Assembly (NCBI GenBank): GCA_034509755.1
Contig: CM067547.1
Coordinates: 46,030,859-46,094,858 of the forward strand
DNA length: 64,000 nt
Source of the DNA: Anisodus tanguticus
Taxonomy: Eukaryota > Streptophyta > Magnoliopsida > Solanales > Solanaceae
Direction: 5' to 3'
Shown: piece after piece, positions 1 to 11,050 of the stretch
Position numbering within the stretch: the first letter of the stretch is position 1
Layout: the number at the start of each line of letters is the position of its first letter
The notes under the pieces: model-generated
What the model saw: the letters and a program-made list of their open reading frames with translations, nothing else
The model's database searches: none
Told to the model about the DNA's origin: nothing
Translations under genes and position numbers: made by a program

Positions 1-1980
1 TAGCAATTGAAATCATCGCATTTCAACATCGTATGAGGGAGATATGACCATTTTACTAAACAATGTTGTTACTGTTTTTTTTGGTGCAAAACAAATTTTG
101 CCTTCACGATCGCGACATGTGGCATCGCGATCGCGATGAAGGAAAATGTATGGACAGTGTATAAATCAGACAGATCCGAAATATTTAGTATTTTGAGCAT
201 ATTTGAGTTCTAGAGCTCTGTTTGAGGTGATTTTTGAGGCATTGGTCTCGTATCATCGAGGGGGTAAGTATCTCTAATTCTTATTTTAGTGTTTTCCCAT
301 AATTATATTTGTTGGTTATTGTTTTTATCCGTGGTTCAATTGTAGTAATTGGAGTTTTTGAACTCAAAAGTTCAAAAGTGGTAACTCATGGATTTGAAGA
401 TCAAGATGATAGCTTTTTGAAAGGGTTTTTCTAGATCTAGACTAATTAAGCTATAGGCAAATCAATTTTGAAATAAAATTCAAGTTTTTCCCTTGAGGGC
501 TCAGTGTTACCTTTTTGGGGTTATTTTTGGGTTCCGAACTAAAGTACAGAAATATGGGTATCATTGGACCTGTTTTACCTCGTAGAGTATAATTTTGACT
601 AAATTGATCCAATTTTGTGATAAAATTATAGTTTTAACTTTTGGGGCTCGAAATTGGCTTTTTTGGGTGAATATTTGGACTTGAATTATTATGATAGCGA
701 TATGGGTATCTACGGACTCGTATACTCACATAGATTATGTATTTGAATAGATCAGGATCGTTCGAAGACTTTGAAGAAAGGAAAGGCCTCGCTTGAGCTT
801 CGGACATCAAATCAAGCAAGTTGAGATATTGTGCCTTACTTAAGCGTCATGGTTAGTTTAATTATCTAAATGAGATGAGAATAAGGGCATAATAAGGGGG
901 TCCCGATACTTGTAAGGTGATGAGCACTTGTATCGAGTACCGGTGATATGTTATGGGTACTTGTGCCTTTAAATTACTTAGTGAATGCCACACTTTGGCA
1001 CTAGCTGATAGAATAGTACGTTACTTTGGATCCGTGATTGGGGTATGAAGCCCATACTTTCCACAATACGGTTACATGTCTGTGCGATATGTGACCCCAT
1101 CATCCCTTTATACTCGTTTAAAAGTAGAAAAGAAGCAAAATATCAAGTATTTATTGTGCAATTGACTAAAGTTAAAATCTTCATTGCATATCCTTTCTTC
1201 TTGTTATTGTGCATGTCATATTCATGTTTTATATTGTGTGAACATGTGTGTCAAGAGATGAGTATAAGAGATACGTGGTTAGAAACATGTTTTGTGTGAG
1301 CCTTCTGTATGGTTATAAATAGGTACTGTGTGAGCTGTTGCCGTTGTATACTGTGTGGAATAAACGGTAACTACTGTGTGGAATAAGATTTTATTGCCTT
1401 GTCTATGTGGAAATCTTGTCAAACTTGAGGGATTAGATGATATAACCTAGGTTTGGACTGATGATTTCTGTGACTTAGTGTATTATTATTATTAAGGCAA
1501 CTAATGACATTCAGTGTAAAAGTAGTACTCGAAAAGTCAACCCTCGTCTCTATTTAAGATAGGGTCGGTCAACGATGTTTTTAAGTACACATTGTTACTC
1601 GTACTCACGCTACACTTACTGCACCTTTTTGTGTGCAGGGTTTATTCCTAGTTCTAAGTGGACTTCAGGACTATCCAGCCTGCTGATGAGCCATTTGGAG
1701 GATTCAGGGTGAGCTACATAGAAGATTTGTGGCACCTAATTTTTCTTTCTTATTCCTTATTTCTGTCTTTTCATTTCCAAACAACTATGTATATAGGGAT
1801 ATATTCCCAGACTTGTATTTCTTAGTTAGTTCTTGTACTAGTGACCCAATGTTTTGAGAAATTATAGTACTCTTCGTATTTTTCTATATTAAGTTATTAC
1901 ACCCAGTAATTTTATATGTCGAGTATACCTTAAGTTAGTGAGACTAAGATAAGAAAAAGAGTTCCCTTGGGATGATTAAG
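1..1980 (+). repeat. Ty3/gypsy LTR fragment, copy 1
   Basis: This stretch has no convincing gene. It aligns by eye with 13130-14995: both share the block around 360-520 (13240-13400), containing 'agactaattaagctat' and 'aattttgaaataaaatt', and both have 'gtgagctacat' followed by 'tgtggc(a/c)cctaa' at about 1708 and 14724. The other copy ends in 'gatcgtgaca', a typical gypsy LTR 3' end, so I read both as copies of one LTR family. This copy is cut by the window edge on the left and loses similarity near 1980. Family assignment is inference. Confidence 0.6.
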
Positions 1981-3100
1981 GAAGGATCAAGTTGTAGCCC
2001 ACAAAATTCATGAGAGTTAAGAGTTGCTAAGGCCTTCGTTCTTGCAATCTTTACGTTGTGCATGTCATGTCGAACCGATGTGAGATGAGAGAGTTATGAA
2101 GGCACTAAAAGGTTGAGGAAGGACTTAGGCCAATATTGGAAGTATAGCTAAGAGACTCCGAGTTACACCCATCATTTCAGGCACATTTAAGAGCCTGATA
2201 AATTGAATTGAGCTTCGATAAACCGAGACCCATTACGAGGTTCATTTACAACATAAATTGGATGATAAGAAGGTCTATGAATGGTTATAAGTCATTGGGA
2301 TCAAAGGAATCACATTTCGATGATGTTTGACAAAGATCAGCAGATACGCTAGAGCGTTTCGCATCGCAGATGGGATCTGTCTCACAGAGGGGGGCGCATA
2401 TGAGCCAAGGGATCAAGGACAACTCACTGCCCTAATATGGGAGGTTACTTAATTGACTCTAATTTCGACCAAAACTCATCGCTAACACCCCCAAACCCTC
2501 TCGATGCATTCTCCAAGGGTCCAAGGGTGATTACCAAGTGAACTCACCATATTACAACACCAAAGACTTGTCTAAGTGGGAGATGACACTTCCATGGCAA
2601 GATAGAGTGATCAAAAGTGCATGAGAGCAAAGACAAGCTTGTATTTCAAGTTATTACTTTTATTAATGTATAATTCTTGATGTTCTTGAGTTCTCTTAAA
2701 TTCTCTTAGCTTAAAGGTAACCTTTTGGAAAAAGTACTCCATGGGAAGTTAATATAAACTTTATAGTTGATCATAATGATTGTTGGATGGTTGTAGTGAA
2801 GCCTTGAGATAACTATGGTTAGATTTCATGGAATATGATTGTTGTAGTCTTGAGGGTGTTTTGTTTGTTGTAAAGGAAGATGAAAATAGCTTAAGCATCC
2901 ATGAATTAAGATGGGGTAAAGTATGCACACTAAGTGTTCGACGGAATGTCACAACGATAAGTCCTTGAAACTTTTGAATAGATTTTGACACGGATTGTCC
3001 TTGTTACTTAGGTCGATGATTTTAGGGCAAGAGATGATCCATAAGAGTGGTGTTGGTCGTCAACAAGGTATGTCAAGGCTCACTATTTATTCTTTTGGCA
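1981..3100. other. Gene-free, repeat-like sequence
   Basis: No coding region, RNA gene or recognised element. All reading frames are short. It lies between two gypsy LTR fragments and is probably decayed retrotransposon interior, but I see no protein similarity to prove that. Confidence 0.4.
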
Positions 3101-4087
3101 TGATCTATGAATAAGCATAACCCTAATAACGTCCCTTCCAAATGAACTCTATTCTTAAGATTTAAGCTTGTGAATACCTTTGTATCATATTTTTATAGTT
3201 CATGACTCCTATTGTTTTCTTTTGGGAGAATTTCCCGACTTGATAGTAACTCAAAGCTTATGCCTTCTTATGGCTTTTATTGATTGTTAGCTCATGGATA
3301 CAGACATAGTTACATAATGATAATCGGAGGGTAACAACCTTGAGTCACTCCGATCAGATTCATAAGGATCTCCAGAGTCATTACATGTATTATATATATA
3401 TATATGTATCTATTTTATGACACCATAACGTGCTTTAGTCGGCTGGGTAGGCACTTATATATGCAGACCACTACAGTTGGGAAGTTTATGATGATGATAC
3501 CCCAAAGAGAGTCTTAATAATGATGAGATAGCCCCGATGTGTGGCATATATATACTTATATACGTATACAAAGAGTTTTAAAGCAAAGTATGCATATCCC
3601 TTGCCCACAGAGGCTTTCGGAGTACATGTTGATTCTCTATGACTCCATTTATAGTTTTTACTCAGTTGCAGTTTTAGCTTTATGCTTCATTTACAGTATT
3701 ACATTTGTTTATAGTTTCAGCCATACATATTCAATACATCTTTCGTACTGACAACCCCTTGATGGGGTGATGCATTTCATGCCCGTAGGTACATATAGAG
3801 GTTTAGATAATACCTCGCGATAGTGGGTTGATAGGTATGGTAGTTGCATATATGTACATAGTTGGGTATGGCGAGGCCCTGTCCCGACTAGATGTCATTG
3901 ATGTACTCCCTAGAGGCTTGTAGACAATCATCTTGTATATAATAGTCTTGTGTGGCCTTCTCAATGGACCTGTTGTGTTTATATCGACGTTGTTGTGTAT
4001 ATATGCAGGTTGAGACTTTTCTGCGTGCATGTGATTGTGTCCTTGATTAGGTAATCACTCGTCTAAGGCCTTGTCGGCCCATGTATT
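3101..4087 (+). repeat. Gypsy LTR 3' part, left of the hAT insertion
   Basis: The left portion of an LTR whose right end resumes at 7681 after the hAT insertion and finishes '...ggtgtgaca' at 7759. It holds a short (TA)n run near 3391-3406, a 'tgcccacagaggc' motif at about 3601, and a block at 3750-3790 ('...cattt catgcccgtagg') that also occurs in the LTRs at 12.7, 19.5, 25.9, 49.6 and 52.8 kb. The left boundary is arbitrary. Confidence 0.5.
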
Positions 4088-4095
4088 GTTGAGCA

Positions 4096-4117
4096 TAAGG
4101 CTGGCCAGTGGGCCGGG
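4096..4117 (+). repeat. hAT left terminal inverted repeat
   Basis: 22 bp beginning TAAGGCTGGCCAGTGGG. It matches the reverse complement of 7651-7672 with three mismatches, and the direct repeat GTTGAGCA lies immediately outside (4088-4095). Confidence 0.9.
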
Positions 4118-4325
4118 ACGACCCGACCCCGGCCCGACCCCGTCCCGACCCCGCCCCGGTCCCAACCCGACCCCGCTCTAAAAAAAAAAATAAAAAATTA
4201 ACGGGGGCGGGACTCGAACTCGGGACGGGACGATGTCTCGTCCCGCCAGACCCGAGCCCGCCCCAGGCCCGCCGGACCCGAGCCCGTCCCGACCCCGAGC
4301 CCGACCCCGCCCTTTGTTCCCCCTT
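4118..4325 (+). repeat. Left C-rich subterminal arm of the hAT element
   Basis: Irregular repeats of CCCGACCC and CCCGAGCCCG, interrupted by an A-rich stretch (4180-4200). Both strands are open in several frames only because the base composition is so skewed; none of these frames is a gene. A similar arm in the same orientation lies at the other end (7450-7650). Confidence 0.85.
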
Positions 4326-4344
4326 TGCAAAAATAGTCGTTGCA

Positions 4345-4385
4345 CCAACGGCCATTTTAGATTATGGCCGTTGGCCAACGGCCAT
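4345..4385. repeat. Triple 11-bp motif forming a 22-bp perfect palindrome
   Basis: CCAACGGCCAT occurs at 4345-4355, inverted at 4364-4374, and direct again at 4375-4385. The last two copies abut to make a perfect 22-bp palindrome. It lies about 250 bp inside the left end of the hAT element. Repeated short motifs near the ends are typical transposase-binding sites in plant hAT elements; that role here is inference. Confidence 0.8.
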
Positions 4386-4786
4386 TTTAGGCCCCCTCCC
4401 CCAACCCCCCCTACCCCTTAATATTTATTTTTAACCCATAAGTTATTATATTTACACTTTAACCCAATTTTTCAACTATAAATAACTCATTTTCTCTTCA
4501 TCTTTCTCACAAATCTTCCTACAATCTCTCTAATTTCTCAATATATCTCTCTACATTGTTTGCTAAATATTCAATTTTATTAATTCATTTGGGAATTGGG
4601 AGTGAAGTTGGCAACTAGCTTGAGGATCTTCCATCGAGCAAAGTTTCAATTTTCAACCTCTCGATTAAACGTCGACGTTACGTCGGCGTTTGGTACATTC
4701 GTTCCTTCATTAAATTATTATTGTCTGTTTATTTTATTTAGCGCACTTAATTTTATTGTCTTTAATTATTTATTATCATAATTAAA

Positions 4787-7229
4787 ATGGAAGGATTAAA
4801 AGGTATGTTTAAGGGTAAGGGTAAGGGTGCTTCTTCTAGTAGAGGCAACCAGGGCAAGGGTACTTCTTCTAGTCATCTTATTCCTACACGGGATGATTTT
4901 GTTGATACTCAACATTTTCCTACAATACCATTAGATTTAGACGAGGAGTTATTTTCGGAACTCAAGAAGACTTTAATTTAGACGATGATCTAGACGATAC
5001 ACCCACTAATATTGATGACAACACGCCCACTAGTGCACCTTAGTGAAATACCTCCTATTCCCCCTAGTATGAGACGAGGTCCAAGCAAAACGACCATTAA
5101 AATCAGATGCATGGACATTTTTTGATAGGGACGTAGAGAATCAAGTAGCCATATGTAAAATTTGTAAAAATGTTTTAAAATTTAAAACGGAAAAGGTCAC
5201 GGTGGGACGGGGGTTTAATTAGACACGTAGTAAGTGCTCATCCAGCTAGGTATGCCCAATACCAGGCTTCAAAACCGGGTGCGCAAACGGCCGCTCCATC
5301 GGGACAAGGTTCACATACCGATACATCGTCCCGGACCAAGTACGTGGTCAAATTAACCCTATGACGGGGGAATTGTAGGCTCTAAATACAACAAACATAG
5401 AGATAGGGAAGCAATATCAAAATTAGTTCTTTGTGGAGGGTTTGCCTTTTTCATTTCCTTCATCTCCGGTTTTATTCATTACATTAGAGATATATATAAT
5501 CCTCGCTTTTAACGGTTTTCCTAGGTCAACTGTTAAGAGAGATGTATTTAAATTTGCGCATGAATATCAACAATATTTACGTTTTTCATTATATCATTTT
5601 AATGGCAAAGTATCTATCACGTCCGATATAGGTCGTAGTACTAACGGCCATGATTATTTAACCGTAACTTGTCATTGGATAGATTATAAATGGTCTATGC
5701 AAAAATGTATTTTAGCGTATAGATATATAGATGATAGGCACACCTTTGGTACTTTTATTGCAGAAAATATTTATCAAGTGTGCGATTATTACGGAATTAC
5801 CGATAAAATTATGACTATTACATTAGATAACGCTTCTAATAACAATTACGCAATTACAATGTTAAAAAATAGTTTAGCTCCATCTTTTCCAGACCATTTT
5901 CATATAAAATGCGCGTGCCATATATATAACTTAATTGTAAAGGATGGTCTATCACTTTTTGAAGACATTCTTAGTAAAATACAATTTGCTATAAACTTTA
6001 TTTTTAAAAGTAATAAAGTACAACGTAGAAAAGAATATAAAAAAATTTGTCATGATTGTGGACTACCTTTTAGAAGAATTCCACAAGAAGTATCCACTAG
6101 GTGGAATTCTTTATACGAGCAACTCCTTGTTGCTTATGACTATAAATTACCTATAACTTTATTTTTTAACTCTCATAATAAAAAACCAAATTTGATATGA
6201 TTTTAGATAGTGATTGGGAAAAAATTTCCGAACTTATTGTATTTTTAGAGAAATTTTTTCAAGCAACAAAAGAATTTTCCGGTATATATTATCCTACTAT
6301 TTCAACTATGTTATTTTATATAACTCTAATATTTTTATTACTTAGTGAATATATGGAAAAACCAAACTTATAAGGCGCTATTAAAAAAATGTTTCTCAAA
6401 ATAAAAAAATATTTTATTCCTATTCCTTCTATTTATATTATTGGTTCAGTATTAAATCCTACTATTAAAATAGACGGTACTAAATCACTAATTGAAACTA
6501 TTTACGATTGTATAGAAGTACTACCACCTCCAAGTCCCAAAAATCTAAATCACCCACCACCTATTGAACAAACTAAAGAAGAAGTGTTGAATAGCGTAGA
6601 ACACCACCGCAAAAATATATATAGATTTTATCAACAAGAAAATGCTAGTAACGTATCGGCTACCATACCATCTTCTTCATCTTCAACACAACCTCACAAA
6701 AGACATCTTTGTTTCGCGGCTAGTATTGAAAGCCTCGAAATAGAATGTGCGGCCGTACCTCTACTAACCAAATTAGCGAGTTGGATATTTTTTGTTTGCG
6801 GGGTTCTGTACCGTATCAAGAAGTTATCAATGAAGATGGACAAGAAGACTTTGCGAAATACTTTGGAGGGGGAATGAGAAGACCTTTCCGACACTTTCAT
6901 TGATGGCTCGAGATGTTTTGAACATTCAAGCGTCATCAGCTGCGTCGGAAAGCGCTTTTTTCGCAGCGAGATATCAAATAGGAGACCACGACACTCATTG
7001 GCCGGAGACAAACTTGGAAATTGCGTATTATTCGAGAGATTGGATACGAGCGGAGCGGAGAAGGTGCGGTCAACCGGAGATCAACGAAGAAGATGATGAA
7101 AACTACAACGAAATCTTAACCGAAGGTAGTGGAAGCGACGTGGATCAATTTGACCAACAAATACCTATTCCAACCGAAGAACCACATGAAATCATCAAGC
7201 AATTAGAACAGATTTTTTTGAAAATGTAA
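4787..7229 (+). pseudogene. hAT transposase (BED finger, RNase H-like core, hATC), degenerate
   Basis: The N-terminal piece starts at 4787 and stops at 4981. A BED zinc finger spans 5112-5243, with its Trp, a CKIC cysteine pair and an RHVVSAH histidine pair, but needs a frameshift near 5200. The catalytic core is open over 5433-6200: a DIGRSTNG segment (first Asp), DNASN, the CACHIYNLIVKDGL block and TRWNS are all recognisable. After a stop at about 6199 the next open stretch is 6389-6877. The C-terminal dimerisation region is open at 6900-7229, with ARDVLNIQASSAASESAF, RYQIGDH and RDWIRAE, the usual hATC signature. At least four stops or frameshifts break the reading frame, so no functional transposase can be made. 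Family (Ac/RICESLEEPER-like, BED type) is well supported. Confidence 0.9.
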
Positions 7230-7449
7230 TTTTTTTAATTGCAATTTTATTATGTAATTTGCAACTTTTGGACAACACCATAAAGTTGCAATTTAGATTT
7301 TAGACAATTGTATTTGTATTACAAAAAAATCATATGTCTATTAAATAATATAAGAGGCACAAAAAAAACGACCTTGGGATGTTTTTATTACACTATCTTG
7401 TTTTATTTATTGAGTTTTTTTTATACATATGTTATTTAAAAAAAAAAAA

Positions 7450-7650
7450 ATGAAAACCCGACCCCCGCCCCGCCCCGACCCGAGCCCGACCCGAGCCCGC
7501 CCCGCCCCGATACCGACGGGATCGGGATCGGGACGGACCGGAGCAGTCCCGCCTGCACCCGACCCCGCTAGGCCCGCTAGTCCCGATCCCGACCCCCGAA
7601 TCGTCCCGCCCCGACCCCGACCCCGCCGGACCCGGCCCGCCGGACCCGAG
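7450..7650 (+). repeat. Right C-rich subterminal arm of the hAT element
   Basis: Nearly continuous CCCGA/CCCGCC repeats running up to the right terminal repeat. Orientation is direct relative to the left arm (C-rich on the top strand in both), although the outermost 22 bp are inverted. Long open frames here on both strands are composition artefacts. Confidence 0.85.
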
Positions 7651-7672
7651 CCCGGCCCACCGGCCACCCATA
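7651..7672 (-). repeat. hAT right terminal inverted repeat
   Basis: Reads TATGGGTGGCCGGTGGG on the minus strand, matching the left end at 19 of 22 positions. The second target-site copy GTTGAGCA follows at 7673-7680. Confidence 0.9.
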
Positions 7673-7680
7673 GTTGAGCA

Positions 7681-7902
7681 TGTTACAGGTATCAGGATTG
7701 GTATGCCCGGGCCTTAGGGAATCGGGTGCCGGCCACCCCCCAAAGGTTGGGGTGTGACATAAGGTCTCATTAATGTCCTAAAAGAGTTTTGCTTTATTAT
7801 TCCGCAATTGATTTTCTTCATAATTTAGATAATTTAGTTGTGGTTGTCTTACTGACTCGTGGGAGTTAGTGCCATCACGGCTTATCAAACTGGGTCATGA
7901 CA
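7681..7902 (+). repeat. LTR right end(s) after the hAT insertion
   Basis: Resumes the gypsy LTR interrupted by the hAT element and ends 'ggtgtgaca' at 7759. A second LTR-end-like 'gggtcatgaca' occurs near 7902, suggesting two LTR remnants back to back. The 7710-7759 stretch ('gggtgccggccac...ggtgtgaca') matches the inverse of 34115-34160. Confidence 0.5.
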
Positions 7903-9089
7903 CTTAGTTAACAAACTAAATGGTATATCATATTCAAAGAAGATTAAACAACTGATCTGAATGTAGATTAATGTTTTATCTCTTGTCACCTATTTTAATT
8001 TGAATTACTACGACCAATAATGATAACCTTAACTAACACTCTCATGGTCTCATGTAGTTTTAGCTTAGACCTGGATATTAGGTAGCCATAACATCTTGCT
8101 ATTGTTTCTAATTGTCTTGATCAGTTCTATTCTCTCATGCCTGCTTGTAATCAACTCAGGTCTATTTAAGCTCTGATCATGTCTACTGGTCATGTATTCT
8201 TATGATTTTCTGCTTCCATTTCAATGAACCAGTTTTGTCAAGAAGTATATATGTTGTCTTAAGTGTTTATATGAGTCTTATCTACTGTTATGTTGAGATA
8301 TTATGTACTGAATGATTGAATGAGAATTCTGCCATGTCTGTGCTAGTTTTAGTGTGTTTGGTTATGATCTAAGTGAGTTTAGGTCAACTTAAAACCATGT
8401 TGTGATCACTAGATGTTTTGAAACTGCCTGTATATCGTTGTGGAATACCTGGACTGTGATTCATTTTTATCTAATTTGCTCAACTGCATGAAGTATGTCT
8501 ATAAAATCTGCAATACCAGAACATGTGAGGCTGTGCTAGCCACTTTGATGCTAGAATTCTATGTTGACATATTGCCTCTTGTTTGAACTCCCTGAAGGAA
8601 CATTGAGTCTCACTAAGTCTTTATATATGCTAACATGCTAGTATGGATTTGAATGATCAGTCGTGACTTTCCCTTTTTCTAAGTAGTGTGGAACTAGTGT
8701 TTAGTGGTTTAAAAAAGAATATCTAAGTGTAGAACATGCTTGTCTAGTAGGAATGATACCCCCCCCCTCTTTTCCTTCTCTCCTATAAGATAGTCTCATG
8801 CTACTGGTCATGTGTGCTAGTTGAAATGATCTTGTCCCTGCTTGTTATTTTATGTGTTGCCTGAATATGCTAAGCCAGAAGTGGTCCGAGTGTCATTTGT
8901 CTTCAGTATTCTTCACAGCTATCATGAGGTGTCCATAGTGTTAAGCTGCACATAGGACGTTCTAGCATAAAATTAATCCTCTTCTTTTCTTTGCCTAAAC
9001 TGTATGGGTTTGGATCTGGTTAAGCTGTGGAATAGCAAACGTTAAAAAATGTGTGTTGTATAATTAATATACTGTCTGTATATGAGTGT

Positions 9090-9114
9090 ATACCTGATGA
9101 ATAAGATCAGGTAT
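9090..9114. repeat. 9-bp hairpin
   Basis: atacctgat at 9090-9098 and its exact reverse complement at 9106-9114 around a 7-nt loop. It shares the 'gtgtatacct' phrase with the larger hairpin just downstream. Confidence 0.75.
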
Positions 9115-9185
9115 CTAATTAGTCTGCTCATCTCTCTTCCTAGTTTGAAAGGAGTTAGGATATACACTAAGATATGCAAAGTAGT

Positions 9186-9221
9186 GTATACCTAGTATAC
9201 ACGAGTGTATACTAGGTATAC
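9186..9221. repeat. 17-bp perfect inverted repeat with 2-nt loop
   Basis: The arm gtatacctagtatacac (9186-9202) is followed by 'ga' and then its exact reverse complement (9205-9221). Each arm is itself built from palindromic GTATAC units. No flanking gene or recognised element explains it. Confidence 0.9.
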
Positions 9222-9800
9222 TGAGTATATATCACTTTCTGGTTAAGAATACTACATGTTTGTTTTGGGCTTGGCCCATTTGCTTTCTTTAACTGCTCTT
9301 TGTCTCTGCTAGAACGTATTTGGGCGAGGCTCATTTATCCCCTATTTCCTCGTCTACTCTGTTGTGTGCTAAAACTACCATGGACCAGGCCCATTTAGCT
9401 TCTGTCTATGTTATTGCATATCTGCGATGGGTTTACATAATTATCATCTGTTTGGGCTTTTCATTTTTTATCTTTCATCCCATTAGAATTAATATGTAAC
9501 AGCATGTGTAGAGTCTAATTACCTTTTTTTTTTTATGTATCTTGCAAAACATCTTGTTCACTGCTTGGATAAATTTTAGATATCTTCTAACCACTATTTT
9601 CTTCCCATCCCCATTTCCTTGCATGACCCGCACGACATGGGCTATTCCAGCCAAATCTGCATAACCACAGCTTGTTGGGCTATGGCCCAACATCTCCTTT
9701 TCTTTATCGAGTACGAGTTGAATTTGAAGGCCCAACCATGAATGAAAATGGTTAACTGGTGGGATCGGTAGGCCCACCAGCCTTCCCTATCTTGTATTTT

Positions 9801-11050
9801 ATATATTGTTTATGTCTGTAAATATTGTAACAAATATAAATATTGGAACCCATATGGTTGTGACTTAGGATCTAGGCAAACGATACGTATATCGTATAGA
9901 AGGATCGGACCCCAAAACGTGATTTAAATGTGGACCCGAAAGATAAAAAGGATTGTATCTCTTTTGAAATATAATAAAAGCAAAAAAAATATTTTCTTTA
10001 TAAATATTTTGAGAAGACTATTTATTAAGTAACCCTTAATTTATGTTATGATATTTTTGATAACCTTGAACGGAGAAATCGGACTGTTTTGAGACAAAAC
10101 ATTTTTCAAACTTATGCAGATTATTAAATTTAAAAGGGAGAATTTTTAAAGTCTGTTGTATCTCTAAAACGTATCTCAAAGGACTATTTTTTGGGCCAGG
10201 CCCAACTTAATTGAATTCAAAAAATAAAATAAATCTCATTGAAAGGTCCAAGTTTGAGAAAAGTGGTTCTAAGAGTATGGCTGACCTTCAAAAAATATAA
10301 AAAGGAAAAACTTTACAAATAATACTTGTATAAAGATCATTGCATATTATATATATATTTTTTAAAATATTTTAAGACGTATAAGGACAGATAGGACTTA
10401 CATTTGGACTAAATTAAGTGAGACCCTACTCAAAGGAAACTTTGAATGTGTCTTAGTCCGAAAATGAATGGACTAATTTAACCTTATATGAATTTTCTAG
10501 CTCTTCTTTTTTCAAATAAAGCCTCTCGCCAAAAGATTTTAGAACAAAAAATGATATGCTATGACTTTTATGTTTACAAGGATTTAGACACTCTTTTAAG
10601 CAATTAATTACAATAAAACATACTATAAAACTCGAAGGTCAACAATATTCTACGGAATCTTAATTTTAGGGTGTCCTACGCTTTCCATGAGGAATCACCA
10701 GAACCCTTACCTCGAACTCTGGTTTTTAAAGGATTTTTCTATGTTTGAAAAAACTCTATTTACTTGGTTTTCCTAAGTTCCATATAAATTAGGTGGCGAC
10801 TCTAAAAATAAAATATCCAAAAAGAGTCCACAAACTCGAAGTAGCTTTTAAGCCTCGCGTAAAAGTGAATCGTAACAGGTACATAAACGTCTGTACCCAT
10901 CCTCGAGAGACTGTAGGAAATTTAGGAAGATTCCATTCATTCATTACTTATGCTGTGTATGTGATTCAATTTAAGGCCTTAATCTTTTTCCTTCATTCTC
11001 TCACCAATGGTGAGAACGCGTTCTCAAATTCAAAAATGAGTGTTCTGATA
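9801..11050 (+). repeat. Tat/Ogre-type LTR 3' region, fragment
   Basis: The segment 10660-10810 has the same order of phrases as the end of the solo LTR at 43080-43245: 'gtgtccta' or 'ggatgccta', 'gaacccttacct', then 'aattaggtggcgactc'. After that point the two diverge. I therefore read it as the 3' part of a related long LTR. No ORF here is credible. Confidence 0.55.

Larger units (their letters stand above)
4096..7672 (+). mobile_element. hAT-superfamily DNA transposon, 3,577 bp, complete ends, broken transposase
   Basis: The ends are 22-bp imperfect terminal inverted repeats (19 of 22 matching; starts TAAGGCTGGCC and TATGGGTGGCC). They are flanked by an identical 8-bp duplication GTTGAGCA at 4088-4095 and 7673-7680, the size expected for hAT. 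Inside is a decayed hAT transposase with a BED zinc finger, an RNase H-like core and a C-terminal dimerisation region. Both ends carry long C/G-rich repeat arms. The target was a gypsy LTR: sequence on either side joins across one GTTGAGCA. Copy number and mobility cannot be told from one window. The ORF damage argues that this copy is non-autonomous now, though its ends could still be recognised by a related transposase. Confidence 0.92.
7903..9800. other. Gene-free sequence, probably decayed LTR
   Basis: Only short open frames and no protein similarity. The composition is T-rich and several 'ggcccattt' phrases recur (9270, 9390). There are strong hairpins at 9090-9221. It may be the upstream part of a long Tat/Ogre-type LTR whose 3' end lies near 10800, but I could not find its start. 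Confidence 0.35.

Noticed and set aside
4047..4434. Long overlapping ORFs on both strands, Pro/Arg/Gly-rich
   Set aside because: Artefacts of the C/G-rich repeat arm of the hAT element; no codon structure or domain.
7407..7677. Pro/Arg-rich ORFs on both strands
   Set aside because: Same cause, in the right arm of the hAT element.
9475..9777. 100-aa minus-strand ORF
   Set aside because: No recognisable motif, ends in Lys/Ile-rich low complexity, and lies in repeat-like DNA.
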